Below, piece by piece: positions 22,976 through 34,689 of a stretch of 64,000 nt of DNA (within the stretch, counting starts at the first letter, position 1; every line of letters starts with the position of its first letter). This DNA comes from Megalonaias nervosa. Its lineage: Eukaryota; Mollusca; Bivalvia; Unionida; Unionidae. A model generated the notes under the pieces. That model was not told the DNA's origin, did not search any database, and saw nothing but the letters and a program-made list of their open reading frames with translations. Both the position numbers and the translations under genes were made by a program. The DNA lies in the NCBI GenBank assembly GCA_016617855.1, contig JAECUM010001703.1:56501-120500 (forward strand), written 5' to 3'.

Positions 22976-24460
22976 AATTTAACGTGCTATGATTGCTTTT
23001 TCTAACCAAACTGTAAATAGCCAAGAGTTGAATTTAATTTGATTATATTAACATGAGTTACATAATATCACGTTGAATAAGGTTATTTTGTCTATACAAC
23101 CACAAACGTTATTTCATTTATAATGTAAATGTATTCCCGTATAGTTAGTATACAACCTGGTACTGATAAGTTACATGTAACCTAATTAAGTGTTTATTTT
23201 GTTTTGACTTTTCAACTATTTTATCTATCATAATTACAGGTACCACATTGTTTTTCCCTAACACATTTTCCTCTGACATATTTACTTCTTTGAAGTAAAA
23301 TAACACTGAAAGCCTAACATTATTGCAAAGGTTCCTTATGAGAGAATTGTATTTTTGTATTGTTACCCGCACAAATATTCTGTAATGTCTATAACTGAAT
23401 CCTAACTTTGTTATTGATGTTGCCGTCTTCTGTGCATCCGTGAAGTTGGCACTTTCGTCTCTCAGAAACAAAGTATTAGTATCCTGGTAAACTAGGGTAC
23501 TATTCTGTCTAATTTGTCACATACCCTATTGCTGGCATGGGAACTGAATGGAAGCACAATGGCCCTTCTTAGGCGATTAAATGGAAAGCATCATTGTTCG
23601 TCGTAGGTTGTGTCAAGTGTCAGCGGAGTGGATCCTGGTTGTTAAGTGGAGGAGAGGCCGGTTATTGCCGGGCCGATGCGATTCTTGGAAGTTACATTCT
23701 AAGTAATAATTACCCTCATATTTTAGTAAGTGCTTTTTAAAAATTTATCTTCAACGTATTCTTAATTTTTGGATCCAAAATACCATTGAATACGGCTTAA
23801 CTTTAATGCATGTACAAATTTATCTTAATCGGAAACTACTGGACGACCATCATCATCACCCATTTAGTAATAAGTTTCTACTGGCGATCAGTTTTGAGTT
23901 CCAAAACCGAAGCATTTTATTTTAATTTTCAAAAATTTCACGATGACGTAAGAGGAAAAACAAATCAGTGTTGGTAGAGCAATTTTCTATTTACATTATT
24001 TGGAGACAGAAAGCAATCAGCATATTACTGCAGTTCGGTATAAAAGCAAGGCAGGAAGGGAGATAACTCCATGAAGTACCGCGGTACAAGTATATTTCTG
24101 AGTATACTATTTGAAAGTATTAAAGCTTCTAACTGCAACAAACAAGCATAAACAAACCATGCTTTAGAATACTGTAGTGTGTTATATTGAATGCTGTAAT
24201 GTTAAGTCGTTATATATTCAAGCAACCAATTGCATCAGTTGCACAATCCTTACAAATTTCATTTATCTATCAGAATTTATTTTCCCATGGAACACAAGAA
24301 CACAGAATCAGTATACACATTACAGATCCCCTACTCAATAAAAATAACCAAAACCCACCAAAACAAAAGCTGCAGATGCTAAAGGTGAGCATATGTCGAT
24401 GTAAAAGCCTACTAAATCATGCTTCAGCAAAACAAATTAAATTTCCGAAGACATCATAGT
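22976..24460. other. No gene recognised
   Basis: AT-rich. A 108-codon minus frame at 23145-23471 and a 90-codon plus frame at 24187-24459 have no recognisable motif, splice context or codon pattern. Confidence 0.4.
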
Positions 24461-24465
24461 GATAT

Positions 24466-24491
24466 TAAAACAAACAAACAAAAAAAAAAAA

Positions 24492-24534
<43 letters not shown>

Positions 24535-24580
24535 ATAATAATAATAATAAAAAAAGTAAAATAAAAAACAACAAAAGAAA
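24466..24580. repeat. A-rich low-complexity tract with (AAT)n
   Basis: CAAA units, then an A-run of about 40 with one C, then AAT units and further A-rich sequence. Reading frames across it (poly-lysine, poly-phenylalanine) are artefacts. Confidence 0.95.
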
Positions 24581-25630
24581 GAAATTTTATGGAGTGAGAG
24601 AGATAACTCCTTTTGAATTCTATTCAAAGCTTTCCATGAGAACTGACAGTAAACACATGTATTTTTTATTTGCAATACTTCCAGTCCACCAGATCATTGT
24701 CTATCAGTTTACATTATGTTGTATCATGCGATTGGATTCACTATCCCAAATCAAAGCACCATGGCCAGAGCTAAGCAAAATAAAAACAGAGCATTTAGAC
24801 TCAAGATAAGGGAATAAGAATCAATTTCATGCGCAGATTAAAAAAGACCAAAATAAAGGGGGGGGGGGGCTATCTCCGCTAAATAATCAGATGAATATAC
24901 TGCTGTATGCAGGCAGGCAAACATATCAAAGGGAACAAAGCAAGAAAAAGGTCAAGGTAAACAAATTATACAGACAGAATACCAACTAAATACAAAAGAC
25001 TCTTAAACAAAAAGAGACCAAAGTTTAACTGCAATTGTTAATTAATCAGTAATTTTGATTACCTGTGCAACCTTTGCCTGTAATAGAGGAAACAATAGGG
25101 GGATCTGCCAGGAATCTGCAAGGAAAAAGAAAACATGCTTAAAAAGTTATCTTCAAAAGACTGAACGTTCTACAACAACTACACTAAATAGTCTGTACAG
25201 CTTTTTTTTAAAAAAAAAAAAAACTTTTCCTGGTAAAGAAATAAATTTCAAGATTCATGCTTTTCTCCTAATAAATCATACCAAATAATCAAACTAGTGC
25301 TTGAAAATTTACTAATTTTTACGTATTTATAGTATAAGCTACGCTCAGAATTTCACCTAGTTTTGCAGTTCCAGAAAAGACCTTGTAAGGTGGCAACTTC
25401 GTTTCTTTTTGCACTGTAAATGCACTCGTTTTTAACATTATAAGAAATTAATGCTGCTGGACAGCGAGCTTTCCTGATGAAGTGTGAGAAATTCCATTTT
25501 TCTGTAATAAAAGATTTGATTGATTAACACATGAATCTATCAAATACTTGTCAATAATTTTGTTTCACACATATTCTTTATTAGCGCATTGTTAATCTAT
25601 TAAATAATTATTTATTATTACAGACTGATG
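24581..25630. other. No gene recognised
   Basis: AT-rich sequence including a G-run at 24859-24868 and an A-run near 25211. No coding block was recognised. Confidence 0.4.
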
Positions 25631-25639
25631 CATTTGTAT

Positions 25640-26520
25640 CCTCCCATAGAGAAGTGGTGTCTTTACTTCTTTCTAAGATGAGCGACATGCCCTTTTCCCC
25701 CGATTCTTATTTCCATTCTTGGCACACCGGATGGATTTTTTAAAATATATACCTCCTTTGCCAAGACATCTCTAGCTTTTCCCATGACCGGAGGTAAATC
25801 TGTATTTCCCTTAAGATCTTTCCCCCAAAATGTTGGCTATGCTCAACAATGCTTCCCTGTCCTCAAAGAAATCAAACTTCAATTTTATTGGTTTGGGTCC
25901 TTGTTTGTATCGGCGACATCCGTGAACATGTACAATGGATATATTTTCAACATATTCAGCCTCTAAGTGGATCTCCTTCTTTGACGTTGTTCTATTTCGT
26001 CTGAGGCTGATGCTTGGTTTTTCTCAGCCTGCTTTTATATCTGTTCTCCATGAACCTCTAACACAGATATCTGCTTTCTCTCTAGTTCGCTAATGGTTTC
26101 TAAATGGACCTCTAACACTGATGTCTGCTTTCTCTCTAGCTCGTTAATGGATTGAGAATGAAACTGCATGCTTGTTTCGACCTCATTCGTTCTTTTGTTC
26201 AAGTCTTCCATATTAGAAGAATTAATGACTTTAACATCCTCTAGTTCATGTTTCATTTCAGAAAATAAATTTTGAAATTTAGTGTATATATCCTCTCCAA
26301 CTTCCCATTCAGTGATACCTTTAAATCGTCATTATTTTGCTCCATCCTAACAAGCATTTCTCTAATTTCAACATGGATTTCTTTTCAATACGGGAGGCCT
26401 CCACTATCTCGCTAACTGAAGACCCACTTGCCATGGTAGAATCTGTAATGTTATGACCACTTACACTATCCTTTTGCGACTGACCTTTCTTTACATTGCC
26501 TCTTCCTGATACGACTTAAG
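25640..26520 (-). pseudogene. Non-LTR retrotransposon ORF1 remnant
   Basis: On the minus strand the N-terminal part (26510-26280) is charged and includes M-A-S-G-S-S-V-S-E-I-V-E-A-S. A coiled coil follows (26256-26035) with the near-duplicated block E-L-E-R-K-Q-T/I-S-V-L-E-V-H. Past a stop, 25960-25830 in another frame reads V-H-V-H-G and K-P-I-K-L-K-F-D-F-F-E-D-R-E-A-L-L, the RNA-recognition-like part of L1/Nimb-type ORF1 proteins (nucleic-acid chaperones of the LINE ribonucleoprotein). Several stops and frame changes. No reverse transcriptase was found adjacent. Confidence 0.55.
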
Positions 26521-27140
26521 TTTACTTACATATGCAAAATTTAAAACACAATCACCCATCAATCAGCTGATCAAAACCTGACAATGACGCCTCAAACACC
26601 TCGGCTAGCCAGCCCACAGTAAGATGGTATTATGCTGTAATCTCATCAATAATTACCTAGCAGTTTGATACATTTAGCGTGTCTCTATTCTTCCCGACTG
26701 CCTTCTCATCGTTTTCAAACCAATAACATTGGCTGTAGAAAAAAGGTGTAGCAGCACGAGCAGATCACCGCCTTCGCGGGGAAAGCTCACCTTTGAAAAA
26801 ACTTTAATCGGTTTAGTCATGCTACACAAATGAGGCTAGCGAAATATCTCAGGAGAGATAAAATGCATACAACTCTTGCGATCAAAAGGTCAACGGGATG
26901 TTTAAATTCATTGCCAATCATAGATATCGAGAATTTAACATATCTGCACGTAGAAAATTAGGTCATTAACTAGTACACCAATAAGGTATATGAATTCACA
27001 ATGCCCAAAATACTTTTACATGCAAGGATATGTTTAGGGGACTCAAGGAGGCATATCCCATTCAAAAATAGCATGAAGTTAGACCTTTACGCACCAGCAA
27101 ACCCCCGCCTCACCCATCATCCCCAACCACCAGGATGAAC
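26521..27140. other. No gene recognised
   Basis: Mixed-composition spacer with a short GC-richer patch at 26755-26800. No motif recognised. Confidence 0.4.
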
Positions 27141-27146
27141 TCGAAC

Positions 27147-27313
27147 AACTGGTTGTTGCTTTGGGTTTAACGCCATTTCTCAAGAAAAGATAGGCTTAAC
27201 ATGGCGGCCAGTTTCACTGGTAGAGGAGGAACCCTGGGAAAACCCTGATAAGAACAACCTATCCACGGGAAGCCACTGGCATCTTTCTCACATACCCAAA
27301 TTGGCCAGCTGGA
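27147..27313 (-). mobile_element. SINE body fragment (family B), 5'-truncated
   Basis: The minus strand reads 'tatgtgagaaag.tgccagt', a central T/C-rich domain, 'actggccgccatgt', 'agcctatc' and 'aaatggcgttaa', ending in a CAA-rich tail. It matches the last 150 bases of the complete copy at 28929-29191. The tRNA-like head is absent, as in typical 5' truncation. Confidence 0.75.
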
Positions 27314-28285
27314 AAAGTACTTTGACTATGCGATATGGAGTGGATTAGTCAAACATTATTGCTTTTTCTTGTGGGGGGGGGGGATTCAAGGACATTGATA
27401 TCAACATAGTGGCAGGTCAGAGTTGGCAAACTTTTTCAAGCTTGTCTGATTATTTTGCCCTATATTATCAGCTAAGTAAGAAACTATTTTATTCCTAAAC
27501 TATGCCCAGACTTGGTTCAATATGTTATAACTATAGTTGTAAAACAATGGATATCTATTAAGCCCACTAAAATCAAAGTTTTTCAGTTAGTATATATTAA
27601 TAATATTGCTGGTTAAGAAATCCATCAAAACCGTATTACAAACCTACCTCGTTAACATCCTCTTCATCCTTCAGTCTTTCCATTCGTTACAAATACATCA
27701 TGTGACAGAACTGATAGCAACAATATGGCTCTTTGTGACGAACGTAGTCTCAATAAAACCAATTGACACTCGTCCATTTGCTCAGCATAGCTTACACTAA
27801 ATAAGCCGTGATCGTGTCTCTGTATCTGGTTTCGATTTCAGCCTGAAACAGGTATGACGTAAACTCGTGATAGTCAGTCAGTAACAACGAAACAACAGTT
27901 CAAAGTATTTACACTGACCCATTTTCTCTAATGCACCGTCAAAATCAAATCAATAATTGGCTTGGCTTTGGGAGAAAAAGATAGGCAAGTATTAAACACT
28001 GAAAAAAATTATTCCAGTACTGTTTGTACACAAACAATTAAACACATTATTTTGGTAACAACACAAAAAGTTATATATCTCACAAAAATATATTCTAGCA
28101 TTGTTTTCATAAACGCAATACAAACAGACAAAGACAATCGAAAACTCGCTGGAGTAAAGACTGGTATATCATTTCCACTGAATGTACCCTAACTACACGT
28201 TGAATTCGGCATGATAAATCTGTTCACAGCTCAGTATATTATATACTAATTACCTACATATCAAACAAGATCCTGATATTTTAGA
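27314..28285. other. No gene recognised
   Basis: AT-rich spacer with a G-run at 27375-27383. The small open frames at 27606-27800 and 27962-28192 have no motif. Confidence 0.4.
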
Positions 28286-28290
28286 ATTAT

Positions 28291-28331
28291 ATATATATAT
28301 ATATACATATATATACACACACACACACACC
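28291..28331. repeat. (TA)n(CA)n microsatellite
   Basis: Short compound TA then CA run with one interruption. Confidence 0.9.
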
Positions 28332-28667
28332 TGTCATGTAACTATTAGGCTGCATAGACTTATTATGGGACTCCCAACCCATTATATGAACGTTTAGCTT
28401 TGACATTTTGTTAATAATGTCTGTGAAAAATGCCTATCATGTTCAATTCTTACATGATCTTTGCAAAGATATTTTATCAGGTACTGTTTCAACCTTATTT
28501 TCATTCTGATTTTTGCCTTGATCAATTTCCATTTATTTGACATTATTTTATTTACAGTTGAAAGTTACTGACTGCTAGTTCAAGGTGAAGGCAAAGTAAT
28601 TATAAGATGACTTAATAATGTTGCAATATGTTGTAAAAATATATCTTGCAATTTATTTGGGTAAGTA

Positions 28668-30360
28668 AAAGATGGAGTCCAGGACTTGTCCCAAGTGTGG
28701 TGAAGACAAAGACATGACTTTGTTTGGCAAGCAAAGTTATCACTAAACCTTGTCACAAAGTATACGACAAATATGGAGACACAGAGAGCATCAAAAAGCG
28801 TATTTTAGACACTAATACCGTAGGATTTCACAACTGGATAGAAGTAGGATATTGCAATCATTAAGAGGCAACATCAAGTCTGACACAACATTAAAATAAT
28901 GTCTTCTATTTAATTCTTCAGAATATGGAGGGGCCCCGAGTGGCCGAGTGGTCTAAAGAGCTGTCCGTTACGGATCACTGCCATCTCACCTCTGTCTGCA
29001 TTGGTTCGAGTCTAAGATTCGGCGAATGTGGATATGTGAGAAAGCTTGCCAGTAGCTTCTCGTGGGTCAGTGGTTCTTTCCGCGGATTTCCTGGTTTCTT
29101 CCTCCACCATTAATACTGGCCGCCATGTATAGCCTATCGTGTGCTGAAAAATGGCGTTAAGCCCCACAACAACAACAACAACAACAACAAATCAGAATAT
29201 GGCTAAATACACGAAGCTTCAAGGTCTTAATGAATATGACCTTCGTGGTTCATGTTATCGGGTGGAAACAAAATCAAAATATGATAAAATACCGTCAAGT
29301 GAAGAACTTGTACGACACAACAATAGAGCTGAGTCAGTCAAGATGAACTGAAGATATTTTGAGCAATGTTGATTAATCTATTTTGCTGTACAACTTGATT
29401 GCATAACAAGAACCTACCCCTGAACTGGCAACTATTTTAATGAGAGTGGATATAGACACAAATGTATCAACGACAAGCAGCCTGTATGCATTTGAATTGC
29501 CGATAATTCTTTTGACAAATATTTCAATATGCTCAAGCGTCCTAAAACTCATACTCCTGGCTGATAGAGGCAAACCTATTTAAAACGATAAAAATAGAAG
29601 GAATAACTGACTTTCTTTGACATTCAAAGTCATTTTGCAAACTGTCGAAGATGTCGATGGAAAGAATTTTGCTGATCAGTGATATCACATAGTAAATCTA
29701 GGTATCTGACAAGGACTGAGTTTTAATGTCTTTTTGACGTGTTGTCGTCCATGTTTTCCAGTTCTTTCGGGTATATTTCAATAGCTTATCTCCTATTAAT
29801 GTATTCCTTTTTCTTTTGCTGTGTTCTATTCTTATTTGAACTCTTCAGTTTCACGTACTGTTCCAGGATAAATAGATCTAATTTTGTCATCAAACAATCC
29901 CCATCCTTGTACCATTTGTGAGTTATTTATTTTCGCAGTATTTAAAAGCCAAAACATCACTGAAAGTGATTGAGATTTCTTGAACTAAAAGAATTTGAAA
30001 ATTCTGCGTATGAAGATGATGATGCGGCAGAGTCTCATAAAATAGATGTTAATTGTACTGAAAGTCTGTCTCATGTTATCATGTACCTTCGAAAGCAACC
30101 AAATATCTAATCTAGGTCATATAGCAGCAAGACAATAAATCAGTTTGCAACATCTGAACCACTATTTGTCCATTAATAATAAGCTACTGATCAACAAATA
30201 TTTTGTAAGGTCATACAGCAGCCACTGCCCCTTTATTTGGCATTTCTGTAGCGAATTTGAAAAATACAGTATAGGGCATTGGAATTGGTTTTTGATGATT
30301 CCAATAGCTGATATAACTGTGCTAAAAAAATCAATCCTTCCTACTCAACACATCCGTAGG
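28668..30360 (+). pseudogene. Unidentified coding-like relic split by a SINE
   Basis: Three plus-strand stretches look protein-coding. 28673-28711 encodes a C-P-K-C-G-E-D-K-D motif. 28742-28863 encodes K-P-C-H-K-V-Y-D-K-Y-G-D-T and F-H-N-W-I-E-V-G. After the SINE, 29203-29351 encodes a 50-residue frame with Y-T-K-L-Q-G-L-N-E-Y-D-L-R-G. A further open stretch at 29975-30110 ends in M-Y-L-R-K-Q-P-N-I. Frames change between blocks. The CxxC pair suggests a zinc finger, but no family was recognised. It could be one decayed element or unrelated pieces. Confidence 0.28.
28929..29191 (+). mobile_element. tRNA-derived SINE (family B), complete, with target duplication
   Basis: It is flanked by an exact 11-bp direct repeat 'tcagaatatgg' (28918-28928 and 29192-29202). 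The head has 'gtggccgagtggtctaaaga' (A-box) and 'ggttcgagtc' (B-box) near 28941-29013, Leu/Ser-tRNA-like. A conserved central domain follows ('tatgtgagaaagc', 'tcgtgggtcagtggttc', 'cctggtttcttcctccacc') and 'aaaatggcgttaagcc', with a (CAA)n tail. The central domain resembles those shared among bivalve V/Meta-domain SINEs, which I cannot confirm. The insertion splits the relic at 28668-30360. Confidence 0.88.
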
Positions 30361-31390
30361 TAATATATATGGCAACTTAAGTATATAAGATTCTTCACAG
30401 GAAAACATCTAATTACTTGAGTAATCTGGTTGCATTCAATTTCTTTTAAATTGGAAGTTTATTCTAAAGGCCACATTTTAACTTTTACCACCCTAATTCT
30501 TTCTGGTATATTACTTATACAACGTTCTCCATTAGTTGCATACTATATGCAGTTCTCTTGTATTTTAATCTGCTGTTATCGTTGTCTATGTTTTTAACAA
30601 TACAACTGTCATATTTCCTACTTAAATTATTAAGTGTACTCATTTATATGATGTGTTATCTGTGTTCATATTCATTATAAAAACACTTCGTACATTTTTG
30701 TATTACTTACTGTTGCATTGTCTTCTAATCTGATGTTATAGTTGGCACTGTAATTTTTATATGTGTATTGTTTCACTTAAGTATGTACCACCTTGTGTAC
30801 CTGTGTGGCTATCTGTTGAATCATGACACACCTTTGTTATGTCATATCGGTTAAATAGTTTTTACAGAGCTAGTGTTTTATCTATTTCTGCCCAGAACAC
30901 CAACATAAAAAAATTTCTTGTATTTTGTACCTATCTGAATAGACCAGTTGAATTCAATAACATGCTGCATGCATTAAATGATAAGTGATGTTCGAGGTCT
31001 TATAATCCAGTGCGATTATTCTTGCTGGAGACATATTCATGTACGGACGTGCTTATAATAATAATAATCTCGTACATTCTTGATTATGAATTCATTTAAT
31101 GCGTAACGAAGTCAATTCATATGCTTTCATGCGTAATGGTTGGTTCGAAGAACGGGACTGGTTTACTCAGTGTGAGGGGCCAAAGGGTCTGGACCAATGG
31201 GTCGACGAGAAAAGATGGCCGTCAGTAGTAATGTTGGGCACCCTACGGACAATGGGAAAACACATTACAGACACCCCCCACCCCCACCCCGGGAACGTCT
31301 ACGGACACGATATCTACGGACATAATATCACCCTGGGTACGTCTACGGACAATGGGAATTTTGTAAAGCGACTAGCACACCATGGGTCAG
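30361..31390. other. No gene recognised; short 'tctacggaca' repeats near the end
   Basis: AT-rich to about 31.0 kb. At 31242-31365 the decamer 'tctacggaca' or 'cctacggaca' occurs four times, with 'acggacaatggga' twice. A C-rich tract lies at 31272-31292. Confidence 0.45.
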
Positions 31391-31391
31391 T

Positions 31392-31445
31392 ATGACGTCA
31401 CGGTACTGGACACTTGCAACAATGTAGCAAGTACCGTGACATCAT
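31392..31445. repeat. 16-bp inverted repeat with CRE-like arm
   Basis: 31392-31407 pairs with 31430-31445 (15 of 16) around a 22-base loop. The left arm contains TGACGTCA, a perfect cAMP-response-element core. Confidence 0.5.
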
Positions 31446-31897
31446 CCCACCTGTTTCATTTCTATACAAAGTGTTATGCATTCGCGTCCGTGTCAATGGA
31501 TAGTAGAGCATGTTTTAAGTTTTTTTTTAGGCAAGAAAGAATAAATCTTTTCGAGGCAGTGGAGTGGCCCTGAAAAGGGCCCTTGTTTGTTATGTTAACA
31601 CCATTCCGTTAACATAGAAGGTATTGCACAGGTCTTCTTCTCTTTCTCAAACTTCGTCTAACCTATGGTCCATAAATCACAACTCGCTTCAGACAGCCTT
31701 GTCTTTCCACATAGGTCCTTCTTTTCTCACCCATGCGACAGAGAAATCTAGCTGTTTTGCTAACCTTACTTTTCTTATCTCAGTCTGGTTATCTCAATCC
31801 GGTTGTCTCGGTCTAGTTGCCCACGCGCTAGGGACTACTTTTAAAAAATAAACCTGTGTTGTCTTCTGCTATGCCTGACGTAGTTGTTCTAAAATCA

Positions 31898-31933
31898 AAC
31901 AACGACGACAACAACAACAACAACAACAAACAA
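31898..31933. repeat. (ACA)n/(ACG)n microsatellite
   Basis: ACGACGAC followed by about nine ACA units. It could be the tail of an unrecognised 3'-end-bearing element upstream. Confidence 0.75.
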
Positions 31934-32060
31934 ATATATAACAAAACAACATAGTAATTTAAGGACTCTCCATTTTGAGAAAACACCATACAAAACATTT
32001 CGAGAGACAGACACATGCACGCACACAATGTTGAGCTTTTTGGTATTACGATAGTTCGTT

Positions 32061-32262
32061 CCACACAGTATAATCAGTTTTATCCTATCTGCAAGCCTGA
32101 CTCAGTACATTTTCAGGTCAGCGTCATTAAATGTAGCTAAAGCTACCTAACTATTTTTGAATACTTCGTGTGAAACAAATTATATACTATTAGCTACATT
32201 TAATGACGCTGACCTGAAAATTGACTGTGCTACAGACAGGATAAAATTCTCAATGCTGTGCG
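32061..32262. mobile_element. Foldback MITE with 31-bp perfect inner arms
   Basis: 32109-32139 and 32191-32221 are exact reverse complements (31 bp) around a 51-base loop. Pairing continues outwards with mismatches ('ttttatcct.tctg' at 32078 against its complement ending 32246; 'cacag.at' at 32063 against 32260). Total length is about 200 bp. No coding capacity. Confidence 0.75.
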
Positions 32263-33145
32263 AAATGCACTATGACAGAAAACACTGATCTATGCACATA
32301 GCCTATAGACCTATACACTTCATATTCTTCCAACGCTGTTAACAACTACAGAAAACTTAGTAACAGCCAGAAATGTGTTATGTCAAACATGCTTTATTCT
32401 ATTTTTGTTAAGCATCTCCATTGCGCCCCAGTTGAATCAAAAATATACCTAAAATATTTAATGACAAATAATGCACTTACCAGCCAGAAGGAATCATTTA
32501 TCCGTCAACACATTAATCCGTAAGCAAATTTCACTGTAACACTTGCCATATTTCCAAGAGAGAAAAATAAATTTTCAACGAATCAGTGAACTTGAAAGTT
32601 TAGCACATGGTTATCAGCTGGGGTCCGTATTTGGAGGGTCTTTTATACACGGAGATACTTTTACAATCAATATTAATTACAACACAAGTATGTCACAAAC
32701 AGTTTCACCTCCTCTAAAGATAGTGATAGTGACACGGATCTCTAATTACCCGCGAATAACCCAAGCACGGACACTCATGCTACATGTATTTACACTACAA
32801 CAGAGCTGTGGGCCGAGTACAGTTTCATTATGTACAATTTAATTTTCTAAATTGGAACTAATGAAAATGAAACATTTTCTTGTAATAAATATTAAGTATT
32901 TATTGTTAATTTCATATAACATCCATATATTAAATGTGATGATACCTAAAAACTATGCAACGTTTAATGTTGTTATTTTGTTTTTACTCACGCATAAAAA
33001 CTGTGTACTTCGGATGACACGTCACCCCACAGTCCTCATTAACATATTTGTATTAATGCACCGCATGTAAACATTGGCGCGTGAACTATACTGAACAAGT
33101 AACGGAATTCTTTCTTACTTTAAAGGATAATATTGGGTGAGAAAA

Positions 33146-33299
33146 AGAATCTACGTTGGGATTTGGACCAAGACAAGGAAATCCCAGTCGCGGGGTTACA
33201 TTATATGTCTCCCCACTCGTCAAGCCTCGTGGGGAGACAAATAATGTAACCCCTTGACTGCGATTTCCTTGTCTCGGTCCAAACCCCAACATAGATTCT
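33146..33299. mobile_element. Foldback element, 71-bp near-perfect palindrome arms
   Basis: 33146-33216 pairs with 33229-33299 at about 64 of 71 positions, leaving a 12-base loop. Landmarks are 'agaatctacgttggg', 'gacaaggaaat' and 'gtctccccac' with their complements. An apparent minus frame across it is a by-product of the symmetry. Confidence 0.8.
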
Positions 33300-34615
33300 A
33301 TATATCTCCAGCTACTTGAGTCCCAGAAATTTAAAAATACAAATCTCTGTCCCTAATCTTATTGAAGTATTCGCATTTGACGTATCGCGGTATATTCAGA
33401 GATACTACGATTTACCGTGGAACAAAATTATTTGTGTTACTCATCTCTGATATTACGTATTTACGGACCAGACATGAAACCCGTTTGATCTGGGTATATC
33501 AGTTTTGATAAACAAAGTTCTCAATTTTCTTTCCAATAACTGTGGGGCAATTTTATATGTAGTACTTGAACAAATTAGAGATTTCCTGTTCTGCAGCAAT
33601 ACCTTATTGCATTTGTCTTTTGTAGTTCTGGTTATAATTCCTTGTTTTAGGAGCGTTTAATTCTCCAACATCACAAAAACATTATACATTTATGAAGAAA
33701 GCAACCAAAATCCTTCCTAAGGATATTTTCATAACTGAAATAAAGTCATATAAGCCAGAAATATTAGACTTCGTCAACATGTTTAAAAAAAACAATGGAG
33801 AGTAATTCCACGCAGGTATGTTATATTTAATTCAACTTATTAGTGGGTAAATACCATATTAAATGCCCAATAGTCCCAAGATTTACTTTGACCTGCATTT
33901 TCGTCCTTAAATCAAGCTGTATTGAACAACTCTTATCCTGCTTCTTTAATAACCTTTCTTCTTAACACCTATCCGTTTGTTTGTTTTTTTCAGCAACCTA
34001 GGAGAAATCTTATTTTGCGTATTCCTTCGTAACACCGACAATCAACCTACGATTTCCGACAGAGTAGATGTTTTCGGCTTGAAATTTGCATAATTCTTCT
34101 AGGCCACTAAATATATTGTCAGTTTGTTTTATGTTTACTGCCGCTGTCTGATAATTTATATTGCCCATGTGTTGACATCCAACTCTAAGTGTTCCAGACG
34201 ATTATATAAATTGTTCATGTATTAACCTATATGCTTCCTATCGTTAGCAAATAAGTTCTCTAGGATCAGCACGATGACATTAACAGAGTGTCATCGATAG
34301 TTCACAATTAAGCAACCCACTTTTGATGTTTACTGGCTGTGACTGATAAATATTTTGCCCTGGAGTTAACGTCTCACTCAAAGTTTCCCTGTCTTTATAT
34401 CAGTAATATAGCTTGTAAATCGAAGGCTTATGTGTCAAATGTTCGTATTGGTGTCAACAAGCTGTATAATATTTGCACAATGCCTTTCACAGGATATCAG
34501 CTATAGTGCTGGTTTAATCATTCCCCATTGATTACAGTTTTTAGATCACAACATACAAAAATATTAACATTCACATAGCAAATTCATCTGCTATTAGATA
34601 ATATCTGAGAGTAGG
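33300..34615. other. No gene recognised
   Basis: AT-rich. An open stretch at about 33655-33805 (+) begins after a 'tttag' and encodes I-L-P-K-D-I-F-I-T-E-I-K, but no family is recognised and there is no clear donor. Confidence 0.35.
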
Positions 34616-34619
34616 GGTT

Positions 34620-34656
34620 ATTTTATTTATTTATTTATTTATTTATTTATTTTATA
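34620..34656. repeat. (TTTA)n microsatellite
   Basis: About eight TTTA units. Confidence 0.95.
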
Positions 34657-34689
34657 GAATACATGAAGATACACAGAACATTTTAATAC

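Noticed and set aside
24454..24809. Poly-Phe and poly-Lys/Asn frames
   Set aside because: They are translations of the A-rich and AAT microsatellite.
25460..25500. CTGATGA at 25474 followed by GAAA at 25488, hammerhead-like
   Set aside because: Only seven bases separate the blocks, with no helix II, and no helix I or III partners are evident.
33086..33292. 68-codon minus frame with a mirrored L-G-F-G/L-G-F-P pattern
   Set aside because: The symmetry is explained by the DNA palindrome at 33146-33299.
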